Shown: positions 16,944 through 25,315, numbered from the stretch's first letter. The stretch: DNA of 64,000 nucleotides from Mycobacterium kansasii ATCC 12478 (GCF_000157895.3 NC_022654.1:80952-144951), one strand, 5' to 3'. Translations and numbers: made by a program. The notes: generated by a model from the sequence alone, not told the origin.

Positions 16944-18646
16944 TGCTTCTTCCGATCATCGGGTCTGGCGCGGCCTTCTCGACGGTTTTTGACCGGCTCG
17001 CTGTTGGGCGGCGCCACCACTTTCAGCTTGCGCTCCTGGTAGAGCTGCTTGTTGTCCGGGCCCGATCCCTCACCGCCGCCGCGCATGGGTGGCATCATCG
17101 GGCCCATGGCGCCCATCGCCGGGGCCGGTGCTTCGGCTGCCGCCGGCGCCGAGGGTGCCGACGCCGGCGCGGCCGCCGCCGGTGCAGCGACTTCGGGGGG
17201 TGCGGCCATAGGGCTCTCCCCGCCCGCGGGCTCGGTGTCACCCCCACCCCCGCCGGCGCCCAGATCATCGGGTGGTGACAGATCGCCGGCCGAGGGAGGC
17301 TCCGGTGACTGGGGGGATTGGTCGCCGCCGTGCTGCGGTTCACCGCCGCCGGGATGCTGGCCCAAACCGCTCATCGCCGGCCCGGCCGCCTGTTCTAAGC
17401 CCTGTAGTGCCTTTTGGCCCGCGCCGGTCAGGCCGCCCAGAACCCCACCTAGGCCGCCGACGACGCCGCCCATGATTCCCGGGATGACTTCCGAAGGCAG
17501 TGAGCTTGCCGTCGCCGGTAGGGCATCGGTCAGTGGGTCCGCGGGGGCCGCCGGGTCGGGGGCGCCGGGCGGCCATGTCGGCCCCGGTGTCAGGTTCTCT
17601 CCTAGACCAGGACCTCCCTGCACCGGGTCCACCGGTGCGCTCTTGGGTGAATGCTGTGGTTGTCGTGGTCCCACCGGGCCGTCACCGGCTCCGGTCGGCG
17701 GGGTAACCGGCGCAACATCTGGGCTTGGGCCCGGCGGCGGCTTGGGTACGTCGGGCTGTCGTGGCGCCGCTTCGGAGAACGTGTACGTGGTGAACCCGGC
17801 CGTCGAGGCCGAGTAGAGCTTGCTGACCTTCACTTGCGCATTGACCACGGCCACCCGGTGGGCGCCGCCGGCGCGGGCATTGGACTGCAACGCGGCTTTG
17901 AGCTCCCGCTCGGCGTCCAGCACGTGGCGATACGGCGGGACATCAGTGACGACTTTGGAGAAGTTCTGAATGTGGGCTTTGGCCTGCTCAGCCAGGCCGT
18001 CGACATAGTGGGCATGGCCTTCATACCAGGTCTGAAGTGCCCGCATCTTGGTCGTGGCTGCATCGGCGGATTTTGCTTGCCATCCATCACCGGCCGTGCT
18101 GATCGCGGTGCCCAGTTGATCGGCAGCCTCACGCAGTTGTTTGGCTTCGCCGCGCAGGCTGGTTTCCATGGCCTGCCAGGTCTGCTTGCCCGTGCCGGCC
18201 CGGCCGGTCTCAATCAACCTGGCGATGTCACGCGGGCTGGTGGGGACTTCACCGGCGGGCAGACCGCCACCTGCCCCGCCTGACACGAGATCCGCGGGCA
18301 CCACAGGCGCGGCCGGTAGGGACCGCGTAGCCGACACCGCCCGCACAGCCCCACCCGATCCCGCGCTGCCCAACGTCCCTGCGGACTGCACTTCCTGCTC
18401 GTCGTAAGCGCCGGCGCTGGCATCGAGTTTCACCCCGAACTGGCGCGCCATCGTGTTGGCCATCGTGGTGTATTTGCGAGCCAAGCTCACCTGTGCGGTG
18501 AAACGGGTGCTCGCGCCCACCGACACCATGTCCGCGGCGCTTGGCTGCACCTGACCCGAACCGGGCGTTGCGGTCCCGCCCGCCGCGTCGGCCTGACGGC
18601 CCGCCGAGCGGACAACGTCGGTGTCAACCCGTACTGAATCCGCCAC
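16940..18646 (-). CDS. EspB/PPE-like ESX secretion-associated protein
   Basis: Start GTG 18646, 17 bases after the previous stop, gives 568 aa; the longer frame would run through the upstream gene. Residues 1-100 look EspC/DUF2580-like (VRVDTDVVRSAGRQADAAGG). Residues ~125-290 form a helical bundle with a WxA/G turn (GDGWQAKSADAATTKM), as in EspB or PPE proteins. From ~300 on it is Pro/Gly/Ala-rich with a short basic C-terminus (KNRREGRARPDDRKKQ). Such fusions are type VII secretion substrates. Its partners lie directly upstream and downstream, but no ESX core components are in view. Confidence 0.65.
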   Translation of the reverse strand: MADSVRVDTDVVRSAGRQADAAGGTATPGSGQVQPSAADMVSVGASTRFTAQVSLARKYTTMANTMARQFGVKLDASAGAYDEQEVQSAGTLGSAGSGGAVRAVSATRSLPAAPVVPADLVSGGAGGGLPAGEVPTSPRDIARLIETGRAGTGKQTWQAMETSLRGEAKQLREAADQLGTAISTAGDGWQAKSADAATTKMRALQTWYEGHAHYVDGLAEQAKAHIQNFSKVVTDVPPYRHVLDAERELKAALQSNARAGGAHRVAVVNAQVKVSKLYSASTAGFTTYTFSEAAPRQPDVPKPPPGPSPDVAPVTPPTGAGDGPVGPRQPQHSPKSAPVDPVQGGPGLGENLTPGPTWPPGAPDPAAPADPLTDALPATASSLPSEVIPGIMGGVVGGLGGVLGGLTGAGQKALQGLEQAAGPAMSGLGQHPGGGEPQHGGDQSPQSPEPPSAGDLSPPDDLGAGGGGGDTEPAGGESPMAAPPEVAAPAAAAPASAPSAPAAAEAPAPAMGAMGPMMPPMRGGGEGSGPDNKQLYQERKLKVVAPPNSEPVKNRREGRARPDDRKKQ

Positions 18647-18662
18647 CGCGCAAGCCCTATGG

Positions 18663-18968
18663 TTAGGTTTGCAGGGTTTGCTGGTTGTCGGCTTCGGTCT
18701 GCTGGTAGGAGGCCAGGCTGGACCGAATATGGCCAGCCACACCCTCGCAGTATTGTCCCAGCGCCTGACCGGCCTCAGCACGTGCCTGCAGCGTCTCGTT
18801 CAACGCCTGACGCACTTCCCATCCGATGTCGCCGAAGCGTTGTCCCACGCTTTGCGCTGTGCCAGGGTCGACGCTGAGGCGCTCACGCACCCGCGGACCC
18901 TCTTGATCCCACCATTGCGCGTGCTGATGCCACTCGTCGAAATCCAGCGTCGCACTATTGCCGGCCAC
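18663..18968 (-). CDS. EspC/WXG100-like secreted partner
   Basis: GTG 18968 has GGGAGG at the right distance and gives 101 aa, the standard size. The sequence is a helical hairpin (DEWHQHAQWWDQEGPRVRE, then QALNETLQARAEAGQALGQY) ending in SLASYQQTEADNQQTL, which fits EspC-type proteins (Y...E...N). It is probably co-secreted as a heterodimer with the N-terminal domain of the next gene. Confidence 0.65.
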   Translation of the reverse strand: MAGNSATLDFDEWHQHAQWWDQEGPRVRERLSVDPGTAQSVGQRFGDIGWEVRQALNETLQARAEAGQALGQYCEGVAGHIRSSLASYQQTEADNQQTLQT

Positions 18969-19043
18969 CGCATACCTCCCATTGAACTGGCTGTTTGCTA
19001 AGCCTAACAACGACTTAGCGGGCTACGCATCGGTCGGCGCTGG

Positions 19044-19385
19044 CTAAAAATCGATCGTGTGCCGGTATTCGTCGACGTCGGTCAAACTGGGCCACCCCGG
19101 GGTCGTCGGCAGCGCTGTGCCGTATTCCTCGATGACACGCTGGCGCTGTTCGGCGCGGGCCCGCATCAACGCCAACCGGTGCAGACGCATAATCCGATCC
19201 GCCAGTATCTCTGCGGTCCACGACCGGGTGACCTCGGGTTCGAGCTGGACCTGCAGCCCCTCCCCTTGCCAGTCGACCGCGACCATCAAGGCGCCGTCGG
19301 CCGACCACTCCGCGACAGTGGGAATGGCACCTTCCTCTGGCAGCTGTTCGTCGGTCACCGCGACTCCCGCATCAAGGCCCCACAT
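19044..19385 (-). CDS. YbaB/EbfC-like small protein
   Basis: This 113-aa product's ATG 19385 directly abuts the stop of the preceding gene (TAAATG); a GTG nine codons on is the alternative start. Strands LMVAVDWQGEGLQVQLEP are followed by a long helix (EILADRIMRLHRLALMRARAEQRQR), as in YbaB-like proteins of ESX loci. Same topology as the 16602 product, so the operon has two such partners, each following a secreted-type protein. Confidence 0.6.
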   Translation of the reverse strand: MWGLDAGVAVTDEQLPEEGAIPTVAEWSADGALMVAVDWQGEGLQVQLEPEVTRSWTAEILADRIMRLHRLALMRARAEQRQRVIEEYGTALPTTPGWPSLTDVDEYRHTIDF

Positions 19386-20906
19386 TTAGGTACCGCTGGT
19401 ATTCGTTGTCGTCGGCTGGCCCGCCGGAGCAGGGCTGCCCGGCGCAGGCGGCGCAGCGGGAGTACCCGCCAGCCCAGGTGGGTCGATCCAGCCCGAAAAA
19501 TCACCTGTCGGCAGGGCACTTTGTGGTTGTAGCTGCCCATCCAGCCAGATTTTGCCATTACCCATGTACATCACCGGGTCACGACTCTTAAATTGCGCGA
19601 TTTCACCGGGCACCAAATGACTCGGGTCGGCCGGAGCGGTCACCGGTGTACCTGGAGGCGGCAGCTCCACATGAGCCTGCTTCCAGGCATCAGTGACGGT
19701 CTGCCCGTTGAGGACCCCACGCACCGCCGCGGCGTGTTGGGCCGTTGTTGCCGTCACCGGAGAACCGTCCGGCATCTGCACCACCTGGCTTGGGTCACCA
19801 CCCGCACTGGCCGGGACCGCGGCCGGCGGGGCAGGCTGGGTGCTCGGCGCAGGCTGCGTCGTCCCCGCGGGCTGAGTCTGCCCGTTCTTGCTGCCGGTGT
19901 CGTCCTTACCAGCCGCCCCGTCATTGTTTTTCCCGCCATCACTGTCACCCTTGCCGTGCGGGCCGTCTTCGAAATCGTCGGACTTGCCGTGATCGTGAGC
20001 GCCGGTGTCTTTAAACCCGTCTCCACCGCCCTGACCGGCAAGCCCACTCAGGCCGCCCAGGCCGCCCAGGGCGTCCATCGGCAGTGAGCCTGCCGCCCCA
20101 CCCAAGGCGCCCGGAATCGAACCCAGACCCGCCATCGCAGGACCCAACATCGACAGCGGATCACCCATGCCCGCTCCCCCCAAGCCCGCCAACGGGTCGG
20201 TCAATCCCCCACTGCCCGTAGGGGTTCCGCCCCCACCGGCGCCCCCGCCATCACCACCACCGCTGCCGCCATCACCACCGCCACCGCCGCCGTCAGTGGT
20301 GTTACCGCCCGTGTCACCGTTGCCGCCATCACCGCCGCCGCCGTTCGCCCCACCTGCGCCCTTTTTCTTCGGATGATCCCCACCCGCGGTACCGCGGTAC
20401 TCATCACCCAGGGCGGCCAGCAACTCAGCCTGTTTTTTGCTATCGACCTTCGAGCTGTCCAGAACCTGTTGAATCTCGGCCAGCTGACCATCCAAGAATT
20501 GGTTGAACAACGCCATCGCGTGCGGATCATTGGCCATCTGTGGGTTCGCCGCCAGCGCGCGGCGCGCTGTCTCAATGTTGCCCACGATCCCACTAATTTT
20601 CGACCGGGCCGCATCATTGGCGGCGAAGATCTGTTTCAGCAGGTCAGATAGCTTGTCATCCGTCTGATTCACCGCCCCGCTCGCCTGCTGATAGGTGGTT
20701 CCGGCCTGATCGACGCCCTGCTGTAAACCACTGGGGCCGTTGGGAACTTGCGGCGCCGGCCCCCACGGCGGGCCTGCGTTGGGCAGCGGACCCGGCCCCC
20801 ACTGCTCGGGTGGCCCATCATCGCCGCCGTCCCCGCCATCATCATCCCCGTCGAATATGCCCGTCAGGTCATCCAACAGGTCATCGAAGACGTCAAATAA
20901 GCCCAT
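19386..20906 (-). CDS. DUF4226-like ESX-associated protein with long Gly-rich region
   Basis: The 506-aa protein has an acidic N-terminus (MGLFDVFDDLLDDLTGIFDG) and a helical domain at ~60-165 ending in AEIQQVLDSSKVDSKKQAEL, which I associate tentatively with DUF4226. A ~200-residue Gly/Asp/Pro/Thr linker leads to a C-terminal domain from ~390 (VVQMPDGSPVTATTAQHAAA and MYMGNGKIWLDG). Such proteins occur in mycobacterial type VII loci. First gene of the operon ending at 16602. Confidence 0.6.
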   Translation of the reverse strand: MGLFDVFDDLLDDLTGIFDGDDDGGDGGDDGPPEQWGPGPLPNAGPPWGPAPQVPNGPSGLQQGVDQAGTTYQQASGAVNQTDDKLSDLLKQIFAANDAARSKISGIVGNIETARRALAANPQMANDPHAMALFNQFLDGQLAEIQQVLDSSKVDSKKQAELLAALGDEYRGTAGGDHPKKKGAGGANGGGGDGGNGDTGGNTTDGGGGGGDGGSGGGDGGGAGGGGTPTGSGGLTDPLAGLGGAGMGDPLSMLGPAMAGLGSIPGALGGAAGSLPMDALGGLGGLSGLAGQGGGDGFKDTGAHDHGKSDDFEDGPHGKGDSDGGKNNDGAAGKDDTGSKNGQTQPAGTTQPAPSTQPAPPAAVPASAGGDPSQVVQMPDGSPVTATTAQHAAAVRGVLNGQTVTDAWKQAHVELPPPGTPVTAPADPSHLVPGEIAQFKSRDPVMYMGNGKIWLDGQLQPQSALPTGDFSGWIDPPGLAGTPAAPPAPGSPAPAGQPTTTNTSGT

Positions 20907-21031
20907 CGCGGCCGAATCCCCTCTAAGTGCAGGTCGTTGGGCAAAACGCTACCGCCGCCTGCCGGCACTATGCGACGGTCGCGCCCCACCGATTTGGATC
21001 GATTCGCCGCCCATCCCCGACCGGTCAGCAA

Positions 21032-21091
21032 GCGCGTGAGATATTCCATGAGATAACGCAGCAGATAGCGCACGACATAGCGGCATCCAGC
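21032..21091. repeat. short array of 12-bp degenerate repeats (centromere-like)
   Basis: Five consecutive 12-bp units, four ending in (C/G)A(G/C)ATA-type sequence: GCGCGTGAGATA, TTCCATGAGATA, ACGCAGCAGATA, GCGCACGACATA, then a decayed unit. They share the consensus of the large array at 22162-22473, on the other side of the DUF2637 gene. Confidence 0.7.
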
Positions 21092-21127
21092 TTGCGAACG
21101 TGGAATTTCCCTGTTTGAGGTGCGGAC

Positions 21128-22021
21128 TTACACCTCGCCGGTCGCCATGCCCAGCGCCGCACCGGCAGCGTCGCGAATCTTTCCCACCGTGTCGTGGTGC
21201 AGCCCGACCTCCGGCTTCGCCCCGATCGCGCGCAGAGAGAGCGCTGGCCGAGACTCATACAAGTACCGCAGCACCTGCACCATCTTGTCGGTAGGCACAC
21301 TCGGGCAGTACCCCTCTTCGTGCAGCTTGGCCGCCGCTGCCTCCCACCGGTCCATTCGCTGCGCGGCCAGCTCCAGCGCCCGGTCACGCACCTGCGAGCG
21401 CGCATCCGGCGGTGGCACCGGATCAAACCGCCACAAGATCCCCAGAATGTGCGTGGTCGCCAATAGCGCCACCGGCGGGACGCACGCCAACCCTGCTGAC
21501 CCCCACCGCATCCACGACACCAGATGCCCGGTAGATAGCCACGCGTGCAAGCCATTACCGCCGACACTCACCAACGCCCCAACACCTAACACTGTCCACA
21601 GAAAAACCCGGTTCCAGAACTGCGCGCGATACGGCGCCAACGACACGATTACCAGGGTCGCGAGAATGATCACACCGTCAACAAGCAGCGGCGACAACCA
21701 CGACGGCCAGCCCGGCCACGCCGTCATCGCGGCAAGACTTCGCAGCGAATTGAACGACAAGACGAAGCTGATGGTCGCGATAAACACCGTGAGCCACACG
21801 GATGCGGTGCGGCTTCGGATCACGAGGCGCAAGGTCCGCTCGGCGTCGTCGTGCGCCTCTTCGCGCCTCCGGGAGGCAGGCATAGGCGACCGCGATTCCG
21901 TATGGAGCTCACCACTGCCGGTTGGTTGCCGCGGTTCGATCGGACTGCCGACCGTGCTCGTCTCGAGGTCACGGTCGCCCGGGATCACTGCGCCATTGCG
22001 GCGGGCTTCAACGGTCGTCAC
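21128..22021 (-). CDS. DUF2637 membrane protein (SpdA-like)
   Basis: This 297-aa protein has four hydrophobic helices between ~75 and 200 (ASVWLTVFIATISFVLSF, WLSPLLVDGVIILATLVIV, FLWTVLGVGALVSVGG, GSAGLACVPPVALLAT). A cytosolic C-terminus with a winged-helix look (DKMVQVLRYLYESRPALS then LHHDTVGKIRDAAG) follows. DUF2637 proteins are typical of actinobacterial plasmids and integrative elements and are linked with intermycelial spread or transfer. The gene lies between the two 12-bp repeat arrays and diverges from parA. Confidence 0.75.
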   Translation of the reverse strand: MTTVEARRNGAVIPGDRDLETSTVGSPIEPRQPTGSGELHTESRSPMPASRRREEAHDDAERTLRLVIRSRTASVWLTVFIATISFVLSFNSLRSLAAMTAWPGWPSWLSPLLVDGVIILATLVIVSLAPYRAQFWNRVFLWTVLGVGALVSVGGNGLHAWLSTGHLVSWMRWGSAGLACVPPVALLATTHILGILWRFDPVPPPDARSQVRDRALELAAQRMDRWEAAAAKLHEEGYCPSVPTDKMVQVLRYLYESRPALSLRAIGAKPEVGLHHDTVGKIRDAAGAALGMATGEV

Positions 22022-22161
22022 CTCGGTATATCCCCCCCTCCGCGCCGTTAAGCTGGTAAATGATCAAGAAACGCTCCACAGGGAAACCTACCGGCCCCAA
22101 AGCGCTTACGCGCTGCTCGCGGCGATGCAATTTGGGGCCCTTCGCTGCGCACCCCGAACTG

Positions 22162-22473
22162 TGGCGCAAGACAATCCGCGAGACATCCCGTGCGAGCACA
22201 GCTGACATATCGCGTGCGATAGTGCGTGAGATAGCGGTCGTACTATCGTACGAGGTACCGCAAGAGGGGTCGCGCACGACAGGGCGCGCGGTATCATGGC
22301 ACATAACGCGAGAATCAGTGCACGCGATCATGCGTGACTTATTGCAGACAACAGCACACGCATTGCGCCACGGGATAGACAACGGCAGATGGTGCGGCCC
22401 ATCGCACGCGTTACCTCACGCATCCTGACACGCCGCAGCGTGTGCAGTAGCGCGCGCGTGCAGCTACGCGCTA
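22162..22473. repeat. parS/centromere-like array of ~26 degenerate 12-bp repeats
   Basis: An uninterrupted 12-bp register runs for over 300 bp upstream of parA. Examples are TCGCGTGCGATA (22210), GTGCGTGAGATA (22222), TCGTACGAGGTA (22246), TCGCGCACGACA (22270), ATGCGTGACTTA (22330) and CGCCACGGGATA (22366). The best-kept positions are CG near the start and A at the end. Direct repeats upstream of parA are the usual centromere of type Ib partition systems with small RHH adaptors; the adaptor here would be the 23410 product. Confidence 0.7.
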
Positions 22474-22494
22474 TGCTTCGCGTAGCTGCACGCG
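22455..22494. promoter_or_regulatory. 16-bp perfect inverted repeat before parA
   Basis: Arms 22455-22470 and 22479-22494 (CGCGTGCAGCTACGCG and its exact complement) are separated by 8 bases. As RNA this is a very strong hairpin ~100 bases before parA. It may be a transcription attenuator or a protein site at the edge of the repeat array. Confidence 0.6.
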
Positions 22495-22594
22495 GGGGAG
22501 TTGGACGTAGCGGGCGGAGGGCCCCTTTTCGGGCCCCGCTTCTCGGCACGACCCCCCCAGGTAGGGCCCCCCTGTGAAGGAGAGAAGGTTTCCC

Positions 22595-23407
22595 TTGTCT
22601 AATCCATCAACCCTTGAGGCAGCCCGGCGCCTCGCTGTCAGTGACCCGGACCCGCAACTCCTCGCGACCTTGCAAGACCTCATAGTGGCGGTCGCAGCGC
22701 ACAAAGGGGGAGTGGGTAAAACCGAAATCGCCAAAGAGCTGGCCTGGCTGCTCGCCGGCATCCTCATCGACTTCGACTGGGACCGCGGCGGCGCCTCCCG
22801 TGCTTGGGGATACCGCTACGAAACCCGCACCAATGCGCCGCTGCTTGATGCCATGGAAAACAGCCGAACACCCCGCCCGCTCACCGGAGGCCCTTTCCGC
22901 GCTGATCTGGTCCCATCCCACCCCGACTGGGGCAATAACCAGCCCCCGCAAGACCACGTCACGACCCAGCTTGAGAAATGGTCCGCCGAATGGCGCCGAC
23001 CCCTCGTCATCGATACCCACCCTGGTGGGGGAGACGACGCCAACCCCAGCGCCTCCGGAGCCATCGCTGCCGCCAACGTCATCGTTGTACCGATCGTCCT
23101 GGAAACCCGGCCTCTGGAAGCCCTCGAAGGCATGGCCGACGAACTTCGCGCCTTCCCGCTGCTCATCATCCCCAACATGGTCGACGCAGCTCCGCGCAAG
23201 ATGGTCGACTGGCTACAACGCATCAGCGAGACCTACAACGTCCCCGTAGGCCCATCAATCGGCAAATACGGCTGGCTCAGCCGCCGATCCCTACGTATGG
23301 CCGTCGCAGCGCGCACTCCCGTGCCCGCCAAGAACCGCCAATTCGTCGACGAGATCACCGACGTCGCCCGGGCGGTAATCACCTACACCCAGAAAGCCCA
23401 AGGCTGA
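22595..23407 (+). CDS. parA: ParA-family partition ATPase
   Basis: TTG 22595 is chosen because AAGGAGAGAAGG lies just before it; the GTG at 22574 would put that site inside the gene. The 270-aa product has the deviant Walker A of ParA/MinD proteins (AHKGGVGKTEIAKELAWLL), a switch region (LVIDTHPGGGDDANPSA) and LLIIPNMVD. The short N-terminus without a DNA-binding domain fits type Ib ParA. It moves or tethers plasmid copies via its adaptor bound to the upstream repeats. The adaptor gene starts 3 bases after the stop. Confidence 0.88.
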   Translation: MSNPSTLEAARRLAVSDPDPQLLATLQDLIVAVAAHKGGVGKTEIAKELAWLLAGILIDFDWDRGGASRAWGYRYETRTNAPLLDAMENSRTPRPLTGGPFRADLVPSHPDWGNNQPPQDHVTTQLEKWSAEWRRPLVIDTHPGGGDDANPSASGAIAAANVIVVPIVLETRPLEALEGMADELRAFPLLIIPNMVDAAPRKMVDWLQRISETYNVPVGPSIGKYGWLSRRSLRMAVAARTPVPAKNRQFVDEITDVARAVITYTQKAQG

Positions 23408-23409
23408 CC

Positions 23410-24171
23410 ATGAGCGACAACCTCGGCGGTATCCATCAACTCCACGAGCGTCGCGCTCGCCGCACCCGCCAAGCCCCCCAGCCGCGCCACCCCAAGCTCG
23501 GGGCGGCCGAAGCGCTCGATCAACCACTCACCGCCCAGGACGGCCGTAGCGACACCACCACCACCACGGCGGCGACTCCGCCTGCACCAACGCCCTCACC
23601 GCCCCCAGCCGAGCCGCAAGCCACAGCGCCAGCAGAATCCCAGCCGGCGGCCGAATCACACGACCGCGCCACGGCAGAAAACGACGCCATCGAAGATGTC
23701 TCGCACGACAAGGCTGACAGTGACCCCGGCGCGATGCCAACACTGGACATCGATCCTGACGACCCCACCGCCCACATCGTTTCGCCGACTGTCCTGAGCA
23801 TCCCGGCCTCGATCGTCAAACGGTTCGAACGCGCCCGCGCCCACGCCCCCAGTCACACAGCCCTCGTGCTCGATGCGCTCCGCGCACATGCCCAGGAACT
23901 TCCAACGCTCATCCTCAACCGCCGACCCGGCCCAAAACCCGGCGACCTCTTCCCCTTCCGTGAAGCCCCGGGCCGCACGTCCCAGGACACACCCCTCCCG
24001 GTACGCATCCGCCCGACCAAAGGCGAACTTGCAGTCATGAAGACCCTTACCGACTGGGCCAGCGCTCGCATCGCCAAACAGCGCCCCGGAACACGCGAAA
24101 CCAACAGGTCTGAAATGGTCGCTGCTGCCTTGGACGTCTTTCTTCCGCCTCTCAAGAAGACCTCGCCCTGA
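23410..24171 (+). CDS. probable centromere-binding partner of ParA (RHH-like adaptor)
   Basis: ATG 23410 gives 253 aa; the longer frame belongs to an overlap with parA. Residues 1-125 are disordered (Ala/Pro/Thr-rich, then acidic), of the kind that contact ParA. The C-terminal ~100 residues (IPASIVKRFERARAHAPSHT, then SEMVAAALDVFLPPL) look like ribbon-helix-helix or coiled DNA-binding segments. Gene order parA-adaptor with a direct-repeat array upstream is the standard type Ib arrangement. No ParB/Spo0J motif is present; the ParB-family gene at 29593 is separate. Confidence 0.65.
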   Translation: MSDNLGGIHQLHERRARRTRQAPQPRHPKLGAAEALDQPLTAQDGRSDTTTTTAATPPAPTPSPPPAEPQATAPAESQPAAESHDRATAENDAIEDVSHDKADSDPGAMPTLDIDPDDPTAHIVSPTVLSIPASIVKRFERARAHAPSHTALVLDALRAHAQELPTLILNRRPGPKPGDLFPFREAPGRTSQDTPLPVRIRPTKGELAVMKTLTDWASARIAKQRPGTRETNRSEMVAAALDVFLPPLKKTSP

Positions 24172-24190
24172 GGCACACGAACCCCAAACG

Positions 24191-24235
24191 CCGTACGATA
24201 ATGCCGTACAATAACGGTACTGGGTATTGGTACGG
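24191..24235. promoter_or_regulatory. GTAC-containing operator of yefM-yoeB
   Basis: Repeated CCGTAC and GGTAC half-sites (CCGTACGATAATG, CCGTACAATAACGGTAC, GGTACGG) lie just upstream of YefM. YefM/RelJ antitoxins autorepress at TGTACA-like palindromes, so this is the expected operator. Confidence 0.6.
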
Positions 24236-24252
24236 TTGGAAGGGCCGAGGTC

Positions 24253-24537
24253 ATGGCTATCAGTGCAAGTGAGGCCCGGCAGCGCCTCTTTCCGCTGCTT
24301 GAACAAGTCAACACCGACCACGAGCCTGTGCGAATTACGTCCAAGGCCGGAGATGCAGTGCTCATGTCGGCCGCTGACTACGATTCGTGGCAAGAAACGG
24401 TCTACCTCCTGCGTTCCCCCGAGAATGCCCGCCGACTCATGGAGGCCGTCGCCCGAGACAACGCCACCCGGCCCACCCCCGGCAGCTACACCAAGTCGAT
24501 CGACGAACTCGAGGAGATGGCCGGCGGCCAGGAGTGA
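24253..24537 (+). CDS. yefM: YefM/RelJ-family antitoxin
   Basis: This 94-aa Phd/YefM antitoxin has SASEARQRLFPLLEQVN at the N-terminus, the DNA-binding and dimer core EPVRITSKAGDAVLMSAADY, and SWQETVYLLRSPENARRLM leading into a C-terminal toxin-binding tail. By memory it is close to M. tuberculosis RelJ (Rv3357). The stop overlaps the toxin start as GTGA. It neutralises YoeB and represses the operon through the GTAC repeats upstream. Confidence 0.9.
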   Translation: MAISASEARQRLFPLLEQVNTDHEPVRITSKAGDAVLMSAADYDSWQETVYLLRSPENARRLMEAVARDNATRPTPGSYTKSIDELEEMAGGQE

Positions 24538-24791
24538 GAAGCATCAACTTCGATCCCGCCGCGTGGGAGGACTTTCTATTTTGGCTGGCTTCCGACCGCA
24601 AAACAGCACGGCGCATCACCAGACTCATCGCAGAAATCCAGCGCAACCCGTTTGCTGGGATTGGAAAACCAGAACCGCTCAAGGGTGAACTATCCGGGTA
24701 CTGGTCGCGGCGCATCGACGACGAACACCGGATCGTCTACCGCGCAGATGATCACGAAATCAAGATCCTCAAAGCCCGATACCACTACTGA
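24534..24791 (+). CDS. yoeB: YoeB/RelK-family toxin
   Basis: 85-aa ribosome-dependent mRNA endonuclease; GTG 24534 overlaps the antitoxin stop. Diagnostic stretches are DPAAWEDFLFWLASDRKTAR, NPFAGIGKPEPLKGELSG, and YWSRRIDDEHRIVYR ending in KILKARYHY, with the catalytic Glu/Arg/His/Tyr residues of the family in place. Full length, so the module is probably functional and aids plasmid maintenance. Confidence 0.9.
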   Translation: MRSINFDPAAWEDFLFWLASDRKTARRITRLIAEIQRNPFAGIGKPEPLKGELSGYWSRRIDDEHRIVYRADDHEIKILKARYHY

Positions 24792-24812
24792 CCAGCTTGA
24801 AACTCGACTGGT

Positions 24813-25058
24813 CTAGGTGTCCACGCGTACCAAGATCTCGTACTCGGGCGGGCGGTGAAATCGCAAGTATGTGAGGCGATGCCGGCCGTCCACGATCGCC
24901 TGGCCTGCGATGCGCAGCGGGCTTGCCAGCCAGGCACGCGAGAGACCGACGTCGCCGCAGTGAGGCCGCGCCCAGTCGTCCCACTCAGAATCGAAGGCCA
25001 GCGGCTCATTGAAGCAGGGGCGCTGATCGGGACAGGTCGGTGGCGGCCTCCACGTCAT
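24813..25058 (-). CDS. C-terminal half of a ParB/Srx-like protein (possible frameshift partner)
   Basis: The 81-aa frame contains GQAIVDGRHRLTYLRFHRP, which resembles the DGxHRL motif of ParB/sulfiredoxin-fold nuclease-like proteins, plus WDDWARPHCGDVGLSRAW. It overlaps the frame at 25006-25299 by 53 bases and sits +1 to it. The two probably form one gene of ~150 codons split by a single extra base, for example in the GGGG run at 25017-25020. Alternatively this is a separately started small protein. Confidence 0.45.
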   Translation of the reverse strand: MTWRPPPTCPDQRPCFNEPLAFDSEWDDWARPHCGDVGLSRAWLASPLRIAGQAIVDGRHRLTYLRFHRPPEYEILVRVDT

Positions 25059-25299
25059 CGAGCAGGCCTGAGCTCCACGACGTCTGAGTGAGCGCGTACA
25101 AGACGATCCGTCGATACTCAGGATCGTCGGTCAGGTAGGCGCGTTTGTGGGCCGCGGCGCTGAAATGGCGGTCGTCGCCGAGGTAGGCACGCAGCTGGCG
25201 CTCGAGCTGCTTGTACGGATGGTTCGGGCCTGCGTTCTTGCCCAGGCCCGAAGGCCAAGGCAACGAGCCCAGACGGCGGATCACGAATCGGTGGACCAT
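25006..25299 (-). CDS. N-terminal half of the same split gene, after the KfrA-like gene
   Basis: ATG 25299 gives MVHRFVIRRLGSLPWPSGLG and a helical domain (NHPYKQLERQLRAYLGDDR, YRRIVLYALTQTSWSS) that ends abruptly after ~97 aa. It lies 16 bases after the KfrA-like stop. The downstream frame (24813-25058) continues with plausible protein, so a frameshift is likely. Function unknown; the context is plasmid maintenance. Confidence 0.45.
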   Translation of the reverse strand: MVHRFVIRRLGSLPWPSGLGKNAGPNHPYKQLERQLRAYLGDDRHFSAAAHKRAYLTDDPEYRRIVLYALTQTSWSSGLLDDVEAATDLSRSAPLLQ

Positions 25300-25315
25300 C
25301 GTCGAGGTCCTCGGA

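Noticed and set aside
17049..17816. Plus-strand frame opposite the EspB-like gene
   Set aside because: Low-complexity Pro/Gly/Ala mirror of the real minus-strand linker, with no start signal or domain.
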